From Acetobacteraceae bacterium (lineage in GTDB: Bacteria > Pseudomonadota > Alphaproteobacteria > Acetobacterales > Acetobacteraceae): a DNA stretch of 64,000 nt. The notes beneath the pieces are model-generated. The model did no database searches. It saw only the letters and a list, made by a program, of their open reading frames with translations, and was not told the DNA's origin. How positions within the stretch are numbered: position 1 is the stretch's first letter; each line of letters starts with the position of its first letter. Below are positions 62,148 through 64,000 of this stretch, piece after piece. Made by a program: the position numbers and the translations under genes. The DNA lies in NCBI GenBank assembly GCA_039613835.1, contig CP154827.1, forward strand, positions 714,501 through 778,500, read 5' to 3'.

Positions 62148-62787
62148 GCGCGATCTTTATCCCGGCTATAATGTCATGCGGAAACGCGCTCGTCATTCCT
62201 GGAATGACGCCACGCGCGCCGTGATTGATGCGTGGCTGGCCATCGAGGACCGCCCGAACTTCTTCTCGCCGGAAGCATGGGACACGCTGAATGCGATTTG
62301 TGACCGGGGATCATCCCGCAACCGCCTTCCCGGCCACGCATCCCGCTTGCAGCTTATATTGACAGGGATCTCATCGAGGGCAATCAGCCCGGCTTTCGTA
62401 ATATCGACCTCCCTCCGCGTGAGATCGCCTGGCCGATGGGGCTTCAGGCGATTGAGGACGAGGCTAACCACCTTCATCACCGCAAATTCCCGCTTTTGCT
62501 CATTGATTAGCAGGACGCCTTATTGAAAGCGGTAGAAATGGCGATGTGAAAGCGCCGCGCTGGGCGGAGATCCCGGCGAAACTCTTTTTCAGCACGCATC
62601 TCATGTCCGAAATTATCGCCGCTTATTACGCCCATCCCGTGGCGTGGAGTGAGATTGGCTATGGCGCCCGGCAAGTCCGCGCGGCTATGTCCGAATGCAT
62701 GCCAATGAGCGTGACCCGTGGGAAGCTGTTTCAGCGGAAGATGGTCAAGTCAGCAAAGTCCGAAAGATCAATCAAAATGTCCGCTGA
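62140..62787 (+). pseudogene. Gluconate 2-dehydrogenase subunit 3-like small subunit, disrupted
   Basis: MTERDLYPGYNVMRKRARHS, AIEDRPNFFSPEAWDTLNAI, then in a second frame PLAAYIDRDLIEGNQPGFRN and WPMGLQAIEDEANHLHHRKF, and in a third KLFFSTHLMSEIIAAYYAHP. Lesions: frameshifts near 62310, 62545 and 62675, and TAG at 62508-62510 (LLID-stop-QDALLKAVE). Small subunit that helps export and stabilise the flavoprotein encoded next. Confidence 0.83.
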
Positions 62788-62791
62788 TCCG

Positions 62792-64000
62792 ATGGCCACG
62801 CCGCGCGGCATAAATGGAGAGGCACCCGATGTGTTTCATCGTGGCCGCTGGATCCCGATGTAGTGCCATCGGGATCCAGATGACGTGGATTTTGTCATGG
62901 TCGGGACCGGTGCCGGTGGCGGGCCGCTGATCGCGCGGCTGGCGGAGATGGGCTATTCCGTCGTGGGTTTCGATGCGGGCGCGTGGTTTCGTCCGTTGGA
63001 GGATTTCGCGTCGGACGAAACGAGTCAAAGCCAGCTCTTCTGGACGGATAACCGCCTTGTCATCGGGGAAAACCCCATTGCCATGGGCAAGAATAATAGT
63101 GGCAAGGCAGTCGGGGGTTCAACCGTACATTATGCCATGGTGTCGCTTCGTTTCCGGCCGGATTGGTTCCTGTCGCGGACAAAGCTGGGCTATGGCGCCG
63201 ATTGGCCGATCGATTGGCGGGAGATGGGGGTTATTACGATATTGCCGAGCGCAACCTCGCCATTTCCGGCCCCTCACTTATCCTTGGGGGCCGCGCCGCC
63301 CGCGATATCCCTATCGCGCGCATGAAATCAATGCGGCGGGTGAAGTCCTGGCCCGCGGGGCTGAAGCGATGGGATATGACTGGGTGGAAACGCCGCTTGC
63401 GACCCTCTCCGCCCCGCGCCATCATGCGCCATCCTGCGTTTATCGCGGGTTCTGCCGAGTAGGGTGCTCCACCAACGCCAAGCAAAGTCAACTCGTGACA
63501 TATATTCCGCGTGCGGTCAAAGCGGGGGCGGAAATGCGTGACCTCGCCATGGTCGGACGCGTGGAGGTCGATGCACGGGACCGTGCGACGGGGGTGTATT
63601 ATTTCCGCAATGGGAGCTGGCATTTCCAACGCGCCAAAAACGTCATCGTCGCGGATTACGCCATCGAAACGCCGCGCCTACTCCTGAACTCTGCAACGCC
63701 GCGTTTCCCTGACGGCCTGTCAAACAGTTCAGGGCTATTGGGCCGTTGCTTGATGGTGCAATCCAATCAGGCGGTTTTTGGCGTTTCGGATGAGATGATC
63801 CGATGGAATAAGGGGCACCCTCCATGACGATCACGGAACATTGGAATTACGACGATAAGAAAGATTTCTTCGGCGGTTATTGCTGGATGTCGCAAGGCCC
63901 CCTGCCCGTCGAATGGTCAGGCGCGCTTTCAAGCGGGCGGAATTTGTGGGGGCAGGCGCTGCGCGATGAGATGAGTCGCTACAACCATCAGGTCGGGTTG
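62792..64000 (+). pseudogene. GMC-family flavoprotein dehydrogenase (large subunit), broken, 3' end outside window
   Basis: FAD motif FVMVGTGAGGGPLIARLAEM near 62900, MGKNNSGKAVGGSTVHYAMV, FCRVGCSTNAKQSQ and AIETPRLLLNSATPRFPDGL. The start at 62792 (MATPRGINGEAPDVFHRGRW) is separated from the FAD motif by the palindrome 62848-62879, which shifts the frame and brings a stop. Further frameshifts near 63230, 63290 and 63815, after which DDKKDFFGGYCWMSQGPLPV runs off the window. A dehydrogenase for sugar acids or polyols. Confidence 0.87.
62848..62879. repeat. Perfect inverted repeat (13-nt arms, 6-nt loop) in the GMC pseudogene
   Basis: Arms CTGGATCCCGATG at 62848-62860 and CATCGGGATCCAG at 62867-62879. 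The first arm encodes WIPM in frame; the second is its reverse complement and stands where two or three residues should precede DDVDFVMVGTG. Confidence 0.85.

Overview
The window looks like a chromosomal piece of an acetic acid bacterium (Acetobacteraceae, Alphaproteobacteria). I infer this from the combination of membrane-bound flavin/cytochrome c dehydrogenase subunits, an OprB-type porin, a periplasmic-type KatG, a polyol permease, a PoxB-like TPP enzyme, a thiOSGE-thiF operon behind a TPP riboswitch, and a hisB-H-A-F-E cluster. No species can be named from the sequence alone.

The dominant feature is gene decay. About twenty genes are broken by frameshifts, in-frame stops, deletions or local inverted copies, while neighbouring housekeeping genes are open. 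Intact: rpiB-like, tpi-like, deoR-type regulator, alcohol dehydrogenase, purF, cvpA, an SMR pump, pyrD, a ubiquinone hydroxylase, a nitroreductase, hisB, hisE, a HIT protein, tRNA-Glu, copA, thiO, thiS, thiG, thiE, thiF, a copper-type TonB receptor, an outer-membrane porin, a polyol permease and a PoxB-like enzyme. Broken: a dihydroxyacetone/tetrulose kinase, a complete RND efflux system, an MscS channel, hisH, hisA (in-frame deletion), hisF, katG, oprB, a GH3 beta-glucosidase, a CopZ-like protein, a TonB receptor, the inositol genes iolC and iolB with an RpiR regulator and a hydroxypyruvate isomerase-like gene, a lipoprotein phosphoesterase, two dehydrogenase small subunits, a tri-haem cytochrome c, a sugar porter, a Gfo/Idh oxidoreductase and a GMC dehydrogenase.

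Layout: 1-4.0 kb tetrulose-phosphate catabolism (kinase, RpiB, TPI, DeoR). 4.0-5.1 kb alcohol dehydrogenase. 5.2-11.3 kb decayed RND efflux operon. 11.7-14.9 kb purF-cvpA, a small gene and an SMR pump. 15-20.2 kb pyrD, a dead MscS, a ubiquinone hydroxylase and a nitroreductase. 20.3-23.9 kb his cluster and HIT gene. 24-30 kb tRNA-Glu, truncated katG, dead oprB and dead GH3 glucosidase. 30.5-32.1 kb small membrane proteins and lipoproteins. 32.1-35.2 kb copper export. 35.4-39.1 kb thiamine operon. 39.1-46.2 kb outer-membrane proteins including a copper receptor. 46.4-50.7 kb dead inositol catabolic region. 50.7-52.6 kb AT-rich, probably acquired phosphoesterase. 52.8-57.5 kb dead dehydrogenase subunits, sugar porter and oxidoreductase. 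57.7-64 kb polyol permease, PoxB-like enzyme and a dead GMC dehydrogenase operon.

The strongest unexplained signal is a set of seven perfect inverted repeats (arms 12-22 nt, loops 4-20 nt). They share no sequence. Six lie in or at the edge of broken genes and one lies between the dead katG and oprB genes. Where the reading can be reconstructed, one arm is the expected coding sequence and the other is a reverse-complement copy of it, which fits short-range template-switch mutation. In addition, about twenty in-frame stops can each be explained by one G:C to A:T transition, mostly at a Trp or Gln codon. Together these suggest real, recent erosion of sugar and polyol oxidation, efflux and histidine synthesis, but a poor-quality assembly must be excluded first, particularly for the single-base frameshifts at homopolymers.
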